DNA of 64,000 nt, from positions 55,443,249 through 55,507,248 of the forward strand of contig OZ038423.1 in the NCBI GenBank assembly GCA_964036155.1, read 5' to 3'. Each line of letters begins with the position of its first letter. Position 1 is the stretch's first letter. Positions 33,404 through 52,244 of this stretch are shown here, in pieces. The notes below the pieces were generated by a model, which saw only the letters and a list, made by a program, of their open reading frames with translations, ran no database searches and was not told where the DNA came from. The DNA comes from Diploscapter coronatus. Taxonomy: Eukaryota; Nematoda; Chromadorea; Rhabditida; Rhabditidae. The position numbers were made by a program, and so were the translations under genes.

Positions 33404-34696
33404 TTACATCCTTTTACTGGTCGTTCTGCGCATTTTGGCGGGAGGCGCGTAATCGTTGCGGAAATGTTCGGGACGGGGCAGCTGAAGATGAAAACGATAA
33501 GAAATGCGGTCTATTGTAGTATTCGCTCCACATTCACTCTCACCCTTTTGTAGCATTCGCTCGATTTTTTTCCTTTTCTCCATACTATTTCTCAAAAAAT
33601 CGAGTGAATACTATACAAATAGGCCAGAAATGCAAACTTGTGTGAATTCACAATTTAGCAGTTTAAGAACATCATGTATTCGTATAAAACCTGAACAGAG
33701 TTACTAGAAAAATGCAAGAAATCTAGATTTAACTATACAATTTCCATCAAAACGAACCTAAAGAAAGAATATTGAGCAAAAACCCTTACATATTGAATTT
33801 TGTGGGCCATGCCGAGCACGATCTCCAAGTCGGACGTTTCGAGTTTCTTCTTTCCGCGCATCTCGTACAACAGTACCAGCTTGTCGATCACCTGTTATTT
33901 AATTATTCAACTTCGAAATAGAGCGACTAAATATGCTACTGATAAACTACAGAATGTAGAATTTCCACAAGCTTATCTTTACAAAACTTATATCTATATA
34001 ATTTCTCGATTAATCACAGAAAATATCTCCTAAAAATAGATAAATTAAATGAACAACCCACCTCCCCGACGAATTCATCCAAATAGTCGATGAGCGCGTT
34101 GCAGACGTCTGCATCCACGCTCAATTTGGGCTCGGTCTGTTGCGCGAGGGAGTGGACTTTCTGAAAACAAGTTAGATTATTAAAAAAAACAAAAATAAAC
34201 TTTAATATGGGTTTAACGAATTTGAAGACTTCGAACATTTCACTTCATAACAATAATAATTTCGACTGGTTATTAGAAGTTCCCTTTGAAACTATTTTTC
34301 CTATTCACTTAGGAGACCAGTCTTTTGGCAAGTTAGTAGTTTTGAGAAAGAACAGTGTGGACATAAAAACCGTTCGGAATTTTTTGATTTATCGATGTAC
34401 AGACTAATAGCTTTCCCAAAACCCAAATGCCAGAGTAAAGTAGTTTATGAATAAAGTACCTGCGTATCGATGACTGGTCTGATCTCGGTCTCTCCATCGA
34501 CCTCCATCCCCATCATCCTCGGCTCGATTTGCAGCAGCGTCTCCTCTGCCTCATTTTCTGTTGCAGGCTCTTTCCTCGTCTCTGTCTCTGTCTCTTCCCT
34601 GGCTTTCTCCGGTCTCTGCTCGACCCGATCTCCATTTTCACCACAGGCAGGCACTTCCTCCTCGTTCTCTGCATACCCTCTCGATCTGGTCCTCAT
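33404..34696 (-). CDS. TAF12: TAF12, histone-fold subunit of TFIID/SAGA
   Basis: TAF12 pairs with TAF4 through an H2B-like histone fold in TFIID and in SAGA. Four exons (34696-34460, 34160-34062, 33891-33790 and 33481-33404) encode 171 residues. The first 79 residues are hydrophilic and Glu/Arg-rich. The histone fold starts KVHSLAQQTEP, with helix 2 in DVCNALIDYLDEFVGEVIDKLVLLYEMR, the turn GKKKLETSDLEIVL, and an unusual MAHKIQYLPRP where most homologues have a Trp-containing segment. The basic tail ends RRTTSKRM. Assignment rests on the spacing and the LETSDLEIVL helix-3 signature. Another H2B-like TAF is possible but less likely. MBTPS2 starts 527 bases downstream on the same strand. A GATTCAG acceptor lies about 10 bases before the ATG. 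Confidence 0.75.
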
Positions 34697-36068
34697 CCCA
34701 GCAGAGCTGAATCAGAAAATCAATAAATCGAAAATCGATAGAAGCGAAGAGAAAATAAGCCGACGTCGATCCATAGAATTTCCTCCACCGACATTGGTCA
34801 AGTGCGCACGGAATAAACAGGGAGAAAAGAGCAGAGAAGGCAAGGTGAATAGTGGAGATATTGACATGAGTTTGAGATCTTTTTAGGACATATTCTAGAA
34901 TTCTGCGATTTTTTGGCTAGAAATGTTCGAAAACGCTAAATGAAAAAAAGACTTGAAATTTAGTAAAAATTGTCGTTTCGCATGAAAATGGAAAATTTGA
35001 ATACATTACCTAATTTTACGAAATTAGCTTACATTATTTGGAAGGTAAGAGAAAATCTCCTTCGTAGTGCTGAATTCAGAAAGTCATTGCTAGTTCGGAG
35101 ATCGAGCCGAGTAGTCGACTAAACAAAACTCTCCAATCCGATGAGGTACAGCAGAAACCAGAAGAGAGCATGCAATGTGTTTGAATGTCTAGGAAGAAAT
35201 GCGTGTGCTTGGAGTGCTGTGGAAGCCGAGCTGTTTGCTGGCGAGTGCCGCGCTGCTGCTGGCCATAGTCCATCTCTCGTCCGCCTACGTCTCCTACCGC
35301 CGTCATAATCTTGACAAAATTTTCCAAATAGGGACTTTCGATAACGGGGATGACTATGGTGAAGTCAAAAAGTGCTAAATAGGAACCTGAAGTCGGGGAT
35401 TTTTAATCCGTTTTTCGCTTGTATTTGTTTGAGAAATGAGCAAAATCGCTTTAAAAAATGATAGGCAATGTTTTTCTTCGATTATAAAAATGACCTCTAC
35501 TATATAAGAATGTAGTCATCCTTTTTTTTAATCTTCATACCAATTATACAAATCGACTATGGAAATTTTTAAAAATTGTTTCAGAAAATTTTAACTTCAA
35601 AAATAGTCGAAATCAGCATAAAATTAATTTTTAAACCATTTTTTGAGTTTTCACCCAAAATTCGAATATTTATTTCGAAAATCGAAAAACTAAAACTACG
35701 ATTGTGCCTCTATATAAGGGCTTCAAAATTATGTATAAAATGCCGGAGTAAAAATGCACTCCTGGGACGTGTAATCAAACCGAATGCGGAGTGTTAACAA
35801 TAACTGCTCACAAGAAATCGATTAACTATTTCTGCTATATATTTTGAAGAATTTACTTTGAAATTACTATAAAATAAATATTGGACTTGGTTACGGAATT
35901 TTTAAAATAAAATATTTTAAAGAATATCTATTTCAGTTACAATTATCCCTCATCACTTTTTGATTTCATTGAGAGTTGTCTGAATCATGTGCATCGAAAT
36001 AAAATTATTACTTCACATTTCATTGGATAAAATTTCTATACGAAATCTGAGATTATTATAGTCAAGCT
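34697..36068. other. Intergenic region upstream of TAF12
   Basis: Lies between the TAF12 start and the 3' end of the kelch gene; both are on the minus strand. Bases 34720-34880 are purine-rich. Bases 35925-36068 are kelch-gene 3' untranslated sequence, since they are duplicated together with the last exons at 38750-38892. Nothing else is recognisable. Confidence 0.5.
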
Positions 36069-38578
36069 TTATTCGATGTTAATTTCTTCGACTTCACTCC
36101 ATTTATTCGTTTGCGGATCGTATCCCTCGATTGAGTTATAAAAACTTACTATATACGAGTCTCGAAATCTAAGTTAACAAATATTTCGTATAAAGATATG
36201 CTAAATCTCAACTCACCCTCCGATTGCATACAATTTCCCGTTAGTGACAATGAGCGAATGTTCATGCCTTGCGTAATTCATATCAGCGATTCGAGAAATT
36301 CGACTGTCAGCTGGAGCTGAGGGATTGAAACACAAACAGGATTTGAATGCATTATCACTAAATATATAATGATACATTATTTATCATACAAAATTAACGA
36401 CTTCCATCCTCCAGTTATGTAAATTTTCCCATTTAACGATGCAACTCTGGAAAACAACCGTCTTTCTGGAATCTCTCCAATTTCAATCCATTCCCGTTCA
36501 TCGTCTGATAATCGATATATCTTATTACTATCTTCTCCATCAATAACTGAATATTCGTAATTACAATAATGAATATGCTATAATGTGACCGTATAAAATT
36601 TCATCGGATGTTATTGTTTGAGCACCACTAATTGGAAGAGGAAGAGCAGGCCCTGTTTGCCATTTTCCATCTATTAAAACCTGAATTAGTTATTTCATGG
36701 ACTTTCATTCGATCTTCTTACATCAACTCGATTCGTATTTTTCCTTGTTTTAGTGTCTTTTCCGCCCAAATAGTACAATTTGTCTCTGCAATAAGAAACA
36801 GATGAAAATTTACGCCATTCAGGAGGATCTGGGCCTGTAAAATTTTTTGATTGATCATTCATGAATTTGTTAATAAAACCTCGTGAAACTATCCGAGTAT
36901 CCAAGTCATATATTTCAAATGATTTCCTTACATTGTTAATTCCAAAAATCTGAAACCCAAGAAGTTATTCGAAATAACGAACATAAGAATTCACTTTATT
37001 CTGTGTAGTTGCTAGTTGATATGGCCAATACCAATTGTGGAATGTTGCAATCTCTTCGACTGAGCAGGTAAGTGAGTTGAACAAACCTATTCTTCCTTCA
37101 TATTCATCTTTAAGATTATTTCGATAACAAACTAAATTACGAATCGTTTCAAAATCCCTTACTAGCTTTCAACATAATTTCTTACAATAAAATAAAATTT
37201 TATACAAATTATTAAATGAATTGTCTCCACCAACTTGCAAACTATTGATATTTCGAGATAATTCAGTAATTGTATTGTTAATTAATGGGATTTCAATTTC
37301 CTTCTGAAATTATCACTTCAATTTTAGAATGAATTATTTCCTTTCAAAATGCAAAAGAAACGACATTTTGGATCACCCCATCAGGTCCTCCAACGGTTTA
37401 TGATGGATTAAAGCCTTGCGATAATTTTTAGAGAGGAATAATGCATGAGGAGACCCTATCACACCGATTTTGTTTTCCCGTTGTAAAATAAAAAAATTGG
37501 ATGCATTATTTTAACATTGAAACAAGAAATAGACTCATTTTAATTCATTACTGCTGTTTCTTCAATGAAATCATTCCACTCACTTGTTCTAATGAACGAG
37601 AAATGACGATTTGGGACAATTTTCAATCGTCTGGATATATTCAAATCCTGATCGCAAATTCAATTAACGAAAAATGTTAGCAAAATTGAAAATTCGGAAG
37701 ACGTCTTCTCGACATCACAAATTTCTATGGGATTATCCATTTCGAAGACGGTAAAAAGTCTCGAAATCAGTAAAAATCAGACTTTATTATGAACTAAATT
37801 TTATCCATCAGATTTTCCAGCTCAAAATCTACTTGTGCCCTCTAAACATATGGTCAAAAGCACCATTTTACTAAGGAAAATAGATGTGACTGTCTTTTCA
37901 GGGGATGGAAAATAATATAGCACAAGGCAAAACGTAATCAACCTTACATAATAACTTGACAAGTCGATACCTTTTTCATAGCTTCCTGAATTGGAGATTC
38001 CTTGGGCTCGATTTCTTCATTCTTTATCCATTTGTCGAACTCGTCTGGATTATTCAGCACTGGCTTTATGCTCATTATGATTCGAGCAAATTCTTCTAAA
38101 CCCACGAAATAATGTGTTTCAGGTGTATTTGTATTTGCATTACCTAAATCAGTAGACTCTTTGAACATTCCGGCAATTATTCTCTTGATCTCCTTATTTT
38201 GGAAATCGTAGAAATTTGGCATCTAGAATTTCGTTGGCATTTCTTATTGATAAAAATGCTTCTTGGTTTACCCTCGATCGATCCATTAGAAAACGCCATT
38301 TTCTATATTCCATTCGTGCTTCTTTAGGCATTTCCTTCGAAACCGAATCGATACTGTCAATTTTATCGGAAATAGATAAATCATCCGCCTTCCATAGACT
38401 TTTGATGAGATTCTTCTGTGAAACCTCCAATATTTCAACAAATGATGGTAGCTGCTAAAAGTTTCTGATAAAATGTTGCCATTTAGAAGAAAATAATTCA
38501 CAACAGAAAATTGAATTAGAATTAACTTACGGTTTTGGAAAGAGGATTTGTAGAAGTTCGTATAGGTTCACCATTCAT
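36069..38578 (-). CDS. Kelch-repeat protein with a divergent N-terminal region
   Basis: Eleven exons join in phase into 512 residues: 38578-38531, 38454-38272, 38222-37971, 37647-37552, 37303-37186, 37131-36995, 36949-36722, 36680-36590, 36546-36402, 36357-36217 and 36168-36069. The last third is a kelch propeller: KLYYLGGKD, WQTGPALPLP, REWIEIGEIPERR, KIYITGGW, KLYAIGG and NKWSEV show the repeated GG-x-W/Y pattern. The N-terminal two thirds are helical and charged and could be a decayed BTB/BACK region, but no clear BTB motif is visible. Kelch proteins of this kind are often Cullin-3 adaptors; that role is unproven here. The gene has A/T-rich codon use unlike the housekeeping neighbours and a partial duplicate directly upstream, as in fast-evolving nematode kelch families. 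Confidence 0.75.
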
Positions 38579-38892
38579 TTCGACTGAATTTGGTTGACTG
38601 CGAATTCAATCAATGCTTATTAACGTCTTCTTCGTGTGTTATAAAGCGAATTAATACTAGTCAGTTAAATAAATATTGTGATAACGATACAAATGCAACA
38701 TGCTCAGAAGGATGAGAGAGTAAGAAGCTTTAGCGAATATTAAAAAAGTATTTATTTCAGCTACAATTATCCCTCATCACTCTTGAATGTCTTCGAGTGT
38801 CGTCTGTATCATGTGCATTGAAATTAAATTATTATTTCACATTTTATTAAGTAAAATTTTTGTATGAAATCTGAGATTATTAAAATCAAGCC

Positions 38893-39180
38893 TTATTCTA
38901 TGTCAATGTTTCCGACTCTACGCCATTCATTCGTTTGTAGATCGTATTCCTCGATTGGATCACTAAAAGTTCCATTAAAAATCTGTGAAAGCTATGTTAA
39001 CAAATACTTCGTATAAAGGTATGCAAAATCTCAGCTTACCCTCCGATTGCATACAATTTCCCGTTAGCGACAATGAGTGAATGATGCCTTCTTTCATAAT
39101 TCATATCAGCGATTCGAGAAATTCGACTGTCAACTGGAGCTGAAGGGTCGAAACACTGACAGGATTTGAATGCATTGCCA
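38893..39180 (-). pseudogene. Partial, frameshifted copy of the kelch gene 3' end
   Basis: Bases 39180-39040 copy kelch exon 10 (same length, 141 bases). Bases down to 38893 copy the last exon. The 3' flank 38750-38892 matches 35925-36068. The last exon of the copy has a net length change relative to the parent, so the spliced frame shifts; the old frame is still legible (EEYDLQTNEW). No copies of the other nine exons lie upstream to 40325. A dead fragment from tandem duplication is the simplest reading. Confidence 0.7.
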
Positions 39181-40325
39181 CTAAATATAATTATACAGGA
39201 CACTTAGAGATAAGGCCCTTACTTTGATCTTGTTTTAGTCATTTTGAGAAGCTTATAACTTCTAAATTCGAATAACTTAAATAACACTCTGAACTTGTCC
39301 CCTTCAAACATCTGTTTAGTTTTATCATGAAAATTCGAAATTAATAAAGTGCAGATGTTTGTGTTATTGTAATTGAATTTCTCTAAGGCATACGTTTTGC
39401 GGTCGCATAATTTTAAGCTATCAAAAATCTTTAAGAGTTTCAATTAAAAAAAAATTAAATTTTTCATATTATAGCTTGCTAAAATATTTTATAATCTCTA
39501 ATATATGTTTTCATAATTCCATATATTCTTTTTGGCACGATAAGTTTTTTTATTTATATTTTAATAATTAGGTAAAATTTGCATCGAAATTTTCTCATTC
39601 AATATTTCTGATAATCCAAATTATAGGCGTGAATGCAAAGCAAATATGATAGAAGCATAATGAAATTGTATATTTTATCATTGAAATCAATTTTTATAGG
39701 GTTATGTTGACTTTTATGATTTTTTATTTAAGTTTAGATTTTGAGTTGGTTCAATTATAAATAGTCCTTTCAATTAATTGTGGATTGTCAAAAAGACATT
39801 TTTGTATAAAGTATTGAATATCGATATTCGCGTTTGGGACGCAATAAAACTCATATATATGTAGTCAGCTATTTCAAAAATAGTTTCGAAATTGAAACAA
39901 ATTGCATTTATAATATAATAAAATTTGTAATATTGAATGGAAAGATTTTGCTTACGTTGTTAATCGATTTTTAGTAGTTCACACAATAGCTCCAATTTAA
40001 AATCTGAATTTCGCTTTGGTCTTTCCTAAGAAACCATCTGTTAGCATTATTGTTTGAAAAATTTTAATTAACACTGAAAGCGCAAACCTTATATAAAGCT
40101 ATTATCTTGAGCTTTCCCTCTCGTGATTAGTAATTCACGACTTTCGAAAAAATATTTTAAATGTTAATACAAGGGATAGGGTTTAAGCGGAGCACATTCT
40201 CAAGTATGATATTCATTTTTCAATGATAATTTCATCGATATGTGTTTAATTCGTTAAACTTTATCATAATTTTAAGCTTAAATATCTATTATGTGTATTT
40301 TAGATTGTTTCTAAAGTAGCTTAAG
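39181..40325. other. AT-rich intergenic region upstream of the chemoreceptor
   Basis: Divergent spacer between the kelch fragment and the receptor. It is very AT-rich with runs of A and T. I see no gene, RNA or clear repeat. It presumably contains the receptor promoter. Confidence 0.45.
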
Positions 40326-43300
40326 ATGTGTGACAATTCCAGCTTCCCAATCGAAGCATGGCCCTGGTTATTTCCGATGCAAAGAACGTGTGGATTCATA
40401 TCATTGATATTATCTGCAATATCTATCACATTGATCTTGACTAAATCGCCAAATACTATGAAGGACTATAAATATTTTATTTTGGCAGTACAAATATCTA
40501 CAACACTCGCCGATATATCGATAAATCTATTGGGGAACTTCGTCCTGTTATATCCAAGTAACTAATTTTGCTAAACAATATTCAAAATGAGATTTAAAAA
40601 GTGTTTTTGAGAAAATCATCTAATTATCTAGCTAATGAGAAGAGGTGACCAGTAGTACCAGTAAGTGTGCATAACCACGGACAAAATCCTAAATAGCCAT
40701 TTTCAGGTAGTGGTTAGATACCATCAAAAACTCACCGAAAAGACAACACTTTTGTCAACTGGTCACCCCTTGTCCAAGCATCTCAAAGACACTGTTTTAG
40801 GGTGTGTTCAGACTTTGTTCGCCCTAGGACGAACATGACGAAATAACGTTGTTTGTCGAAAGAGCGCAGAGTGCGGGTGTTTCTTTGACTCTTCGTGAAC
40901 AGCTCTATTTCGGCATATTCGTTCCAGAACGAATTAATTCTGAACGGGCCCTTTGATATATGAATCAATTTAATTAAAGATTAAAATTCAATTTTAGTGG
41001 TCGGAATTCAAACTAATGGCTTGCAAGGATCACTAATACCAGCGAAGTTTATCATGGTAAAAGTGTACAAAAATCGTCTTTCCTTTCTAGCTATTTTCGA
41101 AGAATTCGCATATATTTTTTATTGTATTATCGTGAAACCTCTAATTAAAGCTTCCTCCTTCTGAAATATCCTCCTCTATCCCATACTCAGAAAACGTTTT
41201 CTAGATTGGGGAACGGGGGGAAGGTTTCCCCCAACCTTCCTCAAGTTTCCTGGTGGAAAAACTGAGGAAAAACCGGGGAAACCATAGTTCCCGTGTATTT
41301 CTCACAGTTCTGTTCCCCTGAGAAGAGCTTCCGAGAAAACCTTCCCCCTGAAAATGTCCAGCAGATAGGATTGTGTAGTAAAACAAATGGCAGAAATCAG
41401 ATAGTTGAAGAGCAGTGGAATGCCAAGTTATTTATTTCAAACTTGGATAATTAAACCTTTTGTTATGTTCTGTCTCTCTTATTTTTTCTTTTACCCTTTG
41501 CGGATACGCACTACACTGCCCTCTGCAATCTATCATTTCCGTAACAATGAAAGTATTTCAGGGACCAATTGTCGCATTACATTTCTGGAATTTGGCAATA
41601 ATTGCTCTCACATTTTATTATCGACATAAAAGGCTATGTAGATCGGATTGTGTAGTTTAAACTGTTCTTCTTTTCTGATTATGAAATCTTAAAATTGCAG
41701 ATATTCGTATTACCCGAAGCTTTTGTAAAGTCATTCTTAATATGCCTAGTATGTGCACTTATAGGATGCTGCATAGCATTTTCATGTTTCTTCAATTTAT
41801 CTGGAGACGATCTCATGATATATCTAAATCAGGCAAATATTTCTAAAATATTGATTCCACGTCACAATATGAATGTTGCAAACATTTTGCATACCTCCTC
41901 TCTTAGAATCAATCCTCAGGAAATAGTATGCACCTCCGCGGAGAGGGAAGAGATGACAAAAATAAAAGAAGGAATATGTGAGAGGAAAGAAAGGCGGGGA
42001 CCCGTGAGTTGGAAAGAATATGCAACATTATTGTTGTCACTTTAAAAAACTAAGAAATTGTTAAACAGCATGACTCAAATCTTTATATAATTTTGCACAC
42101 GATATACGATGCTCTCTCATCTCTTTTCTTTTCCCCCGCGAGGATCTGCAAAACTTTCCCAGCTATTTCTCCGACTTCTCTGCTTAACACCCTCATATCC
42201 CCGACACATCATTGTGTGTGGAATTTCCATCCCTGTTCAATAATGACAATACAATAATTTCAGTCTCATCCGGATGCGATTTGTTTAGTCAATGTCCCAA
42301 ACGTCGCAATATACAACACTGAAGCGATAGTAGGTTATATGAGCAGCTTTATTTTATATGCACTAATAATTTAATTCAACACTCAACGTTTCTAAACAAA
42401 TTTCAACACATGGATCCAATGATAATTTATATCTGATAAATATTTAAATATTAAACAAAGCACCTAAATCTTTAAAATTTAGTCACATTTCAAATTAATG
42501 ACGCTAATTGGTATCCTAGCTTCTTCGGAGTATTTATATTATGCAGCATTGGGGTTGCTCACACTTTTATGATTATGGCACCAAATTCGAAAAATTCTAC
42601 CCATCTCTCACAGAGAACCATCCACGCTCAGAGAAATGCAATTTTGTCGATGTTTGTTCAGGTTAGGAATAAAAAAAAACGATCATTTTTACAAGTAGCC
42701 ACCAAATAGAGAAGTGTAGAGACACTAGTGCGAACCGCAAGTGAAAATAGTGTGAAAATGAGAGGATAATAGTAGAAAAGAACGAAAGAGTCAGCGAAAA
42801 GGATTCGCACTACACATTTTTCGGCTAGATATAGGCAAGAGTCATCTCAAAAATAATGGAGAGTATCTACTTTGAGCGAAATAGTAGGTGGAAGAGATGC
42901 GTTTATCAGCGCTAATTTGTCAAAAGTAGGTATTTTATAAATTGCCATAAAATCGACGAAAACTTTCCATTATTTAAATTATTTTCAGTTTCTTACGGTG
43001 TCATTCGCATATATCATAATGTTAGCTTTTATCTATATACTATTTATCTTCTCAGAACATTTTACCAGAAGAACGATTCTTTGTAACACGAAATTTTATA
43101 ATTTCGCATGATTTAATACAAAATTAAGATATGACGTCCATATTTGAATTAATGATTTCATTTCACTCAATAATTGCAACTTCATTATTGATTACCCTTA
43201 CTCGGCCATATCGCAAGGCCTTGATTCAAATATTGATCAAATTTGGTCTACTTAATTCGAATGATGATTCAATGAAGAGAAATATAACCACGATCAAAAG

Positions 43301-43349
43301 AAATCTCATCCACGTTGTGCCTATAAAGAGCATTTCTAAGGTTGAATAG
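40326..43349 (+). CDS. Nematode-type seven-transmembrane chemoreceptor (Str/Srh-like)
   Basis: Eight exons (40326-40557, 40998-41056, 41562-41651, 41701-41832, 42264-42333, 42483-42661, 42989-43082 and 43129-43349) encode 358 residues. Hydrophobic spans can be placed at ISLILSAISITLIL, FILAVQISTTLADI, HFWNLAIIALTFYY, FLICLVCALIGCCIAFSCFF, FFGVFILCSIGV, YIIMLAFIYILFIF and ISFHSIIATSLLITL. Family hallmarks are MKDYKYFIL at the start of span 2, LSQRTIHAQRNAIL before span 6, and TRPYRKAL after span 7. These are typical of nematode serpentine odorant receptors, which couple to G proteins in ciliated sensory neurons. The exact subfamily is uncertain. The intron from 41833 is GC-AG. Introns 1, 2 and 4 are enlarged by repeats. 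AATAAA at 43381 follows 32 bases after the stop. Confidence 0.85.
40800..40954. repeat. MITE-like element in receptor intron 1
   Basis: GGGTGTGTTCAGAC at the left and GTTCGTTCTGG/CTGAACGGGCCC at the right form imperfect inverted ends with a GTTCA core. The ends resemble the elements at 52967-53106 and 59661-59715, suggesting one superfamily. Confidence 0.5.
41215..41349. repeat. Inverted repeat in receptor intron 2
   Basis: GGGGGGAAGGTTT at 41215-41227 pairs with AAACCTTCCCCCT at 41337-41349 (12 of 13). GC-rich sequence between them can fold further. It stands out from the AT-rich surroundings. Confidence 0.55.
41876..42055. repeat. Dispersed repeat copy A (receptor intron 4)
   Basis: Shares a long, gapped similarity on the same strand with 55257-55440. 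For example, both contain CATTTTGCAT, then AGAAATAG/GGAAATAG, then CGCGGAGA and AGAGATAACAAAG-like segments. Bases 42090-42180 look like a diverged inverted copy of the same sequence. Confidence 0.55.
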
Positions 43350-43952
43350 TTTCTTGAAATGTAGTTTGAGTTAGTTTATAAATAAATATTTTAATTCTAT
43401 TTGTGTGATGCTGAGAATAATTTTCAAGAGGTTTTCTTCATTTGAGTGGTCACAAAACTGATTTAATTGCCTAAAATATTCAATAATAATTAGTTGGCTA
43501 CGTAAAATTTATTACAAATCGCCCCACATCCGAAAGTGTTTATTTTTTCGAGAAACTTTTAAATTCACAGGATCTCTACAGGTATGTGATTTTTCCTTGA
43601 GATTCTTCTTTCAAGATAGAATAATTTATTCATTGATGAAAGCTGAATGATAATGACTGAAGTGACACGAAGGGCGTTGAATTGATATCTACAGACTGGA
43701 AACTGAAACGAACATCGACAGACAAATTATGAACAACGTTTGCACAAAATGAACGATTCGTTTGGAATCATGAACAGGTACATATTATGAGAGGTTGGTT
43801 GAAAGTCAATCTTTAAAAAATCCCGATTTTCGATTCCCAACTAACCTGCATCATTCAGATGCTCGATGTTGATATTTTTACAACTGGAAAATAGAAAATG
43901 AACAAAATGACCGTATAAACGAATTGATGAAATGAATTGTTTGGTTGGAATA
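43350..43952. other. Convergent intergenic region, chemoreceptor to UBE3C
   Basis: Holds the receptor AATAAA at 43381-43386 and presumably the UBE3C 3' untranslated region. Nothing else is recognised. Confidence 0.5.
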
Positions 43953-50593
<6,641 letters not shown>

Positions 50594-51292
50594 TTATCGC
50601 TACGCATTTCATAAAAAGCCAGCTTTTATTTCATCTGAAAATCGAAATTTCTTTACATTTTTCACTCACTGAAAATATTCATTTAGGAAAATGTACCTAT
50701 GCTTATAATTTATCGAGGAGAACAATTACATTATTTATACAGACAGTCAAAATGGATTTGCACAATTTGTAAAGTGACTAGAATGCAAAAATGAATAATT
50801 ATGGCACCAAATGTTGAGTCATTAAAGCAAAAGTCATGGCTGAGAACAAATCGGTAATGAGATACGAAATAATGTGATCGGGGGTCCATGAACGACCTTT
50901 TTCAGAATTTGAAAAAAAGCGATTTTTATACCGTTCGTGAATCCGGGACCACTGGCCTGAACAAGAGAAATTCTCAAAATAGGCTGTGCGTAATTATGTA
51001 AGGCAAGTGCAAAGTGGAGATCCAAATCTAATATTAAGTATCGATGGCAAGAAACGAACATGGATGTTTACAGGAAAAGTACATCACGAAAATCGCTATC
51101 AAACAAGCCTTGCTTTCTGAAGAAAGTCGAAAACCGTGTCGAGGAACTCTAGCAATAATATCTTCAAAAGGTTTCAGAAGGCATAGCATGCAAAAGATTT
51201 TCACTAATTGATTACAGGATAACTATTGAAGTGATAGAAATCTTCTAACTTGCAAAGCTTTAAAAAAGTAGAGTTTAGAATGAAGCTTGCAA
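50594..51292. other. Spacer between TMIE and UBE3C
   Basis: Both genes are on the minus strand. A TTTTCAG acceptor 47 bases before the UBE3C start suggests a trans-spliced or spliced leader exon. A 75-codon minus-strand frame at 50834-51061 has no supporting features. Confidence 0.5.
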
Positions 51293-52244
51293 TTAGACCT
51301 CCGTATGCACTTTCGACCCTCCCTTGTGATGCGAATGGACGAGCGGCTGCTGATCGGTACCCTGATGGCGATGTCCCCCACGCGAGCCGGACGAGGCGTG
51401 CGACGATTTGTGGCCTGAACTCGACTGCGCTGGACGCATCGAATTCATCACTATCGCTTGGGCCCGCTCGTCGTCTGTAATTCGTTTTGTTTTTAGTTTA
51501 TTTTAGGCTGTATCAGAATATTTTTTCGAGAAATATCATGATCAAAGTGTTCATTCCGACTTCTCCTTTGAATTTGTCACTTTGCAGGAAGATAGATGAA
51601 TGTATGAGTAAGATAATTTTATCCTATCTAAAACAATTAGAACAATGCAAGTAGTTTTAGGAAGAACTTATTTGAGAAAAGCGGACTCACGTTGTTGGGG
51701 CTGTTCTGCGATTTTCTTGTTCTTCCGCTCGCTTCTCATCTTCCGCTTCGCGGCAATCAACTCGATCTGTCGCTTCGTTCGGGGAATTCGAATTCGCATG
51801 AAACAGCACACGATAACCACTGAAAATTATCGATTGGAGTGAAACAAGTATAAAAACGACATTTCATTTGAAGTAACTGAAAAGAATGGACAACCTGGAT
51901 AGTTCGTAGCTTCGTAGTCTACGAAATAGAATGGGGAAAGGTTTCTTCCTACCTTGCCCTATATCCTTAACTATGGGCTACGAAGCTACGAATTATCCAA
52001 ATTGCTAAAAACGCTAAAATGTCAAATATTGAAAATCGTTACACGAAAAACAAGAGCATTGGCTACTTTAGAATTATTTTTAAAAACATTGATAATTCGT
52101 CTTCTAATCGATCTCCAAAACATAACACATACCCATAACTAGTAGAACCCCACCAACGAGAGCGATCAGCATCCAGAGTCTGAGGCCGGGTGCAACATGT
52201 TGGTCAAGTGCTGATAGATGATGCTCTTTATGAGCTACACCCAT
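51293..52244 (-). CDS. TMIE: TMIE homologue, accessory subunit of the TMC mechanotransduction channel
   Basis: TMIE is a small membrane protein needed by the TMC hair-cell channel; nematodes also use it with TMC-1. Three exons (52244-52133, 51819-51691 and 51474-51293) encode 140 residues. A short N-terminus leads to GLRLWMLIALVGG and one or two closely joined hydrophobic spans (about residues 22-48), ending VVIVCCF. The diagnostic juxtamembrane block follows: RIRIPRTKRQIE, matching NCRVPRTRKEIE of vertebrate TMIE, then a Lys/Arg-rich helix. The tail is Ser/His/Gly-rich and lacks the vertebrate poly-Lys stretch. Intron 1 carries a palindromic element (51898-51998). A TTTTAG acceptor lies about 34 bases upstream of the ATG. 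The call rests on the membrane and juxtamembrane pattern. Confidence 0.78.
51898..51998. repeat. Palindromic MITE in TMIE intron 1
   Basis: Bases 51898-51918 and 51978-51998 are 21-base inverted arms (GGATAGTTCGTAGCTTCGTAG against its complement with one mismatch). Each arm contains a CGTAGCTTCG inner palindrome. Confidence 0.75.

Noticed and set aside
34470..34886. 138-codon plus-strand frame
   Set aside because: It is antisense to the acidic TAF12 exon 1. Ser/Leu/Pro runs are the mirror of Glu/Arg codons.
37380..37500. Possible extra kelch exon (frame with HALFLSKNYRKAL)
   Set aside because: It has no usable acceptor in the needed phase, and exons 37647-37552 and 37303-37186 already join in phase 0 without it.
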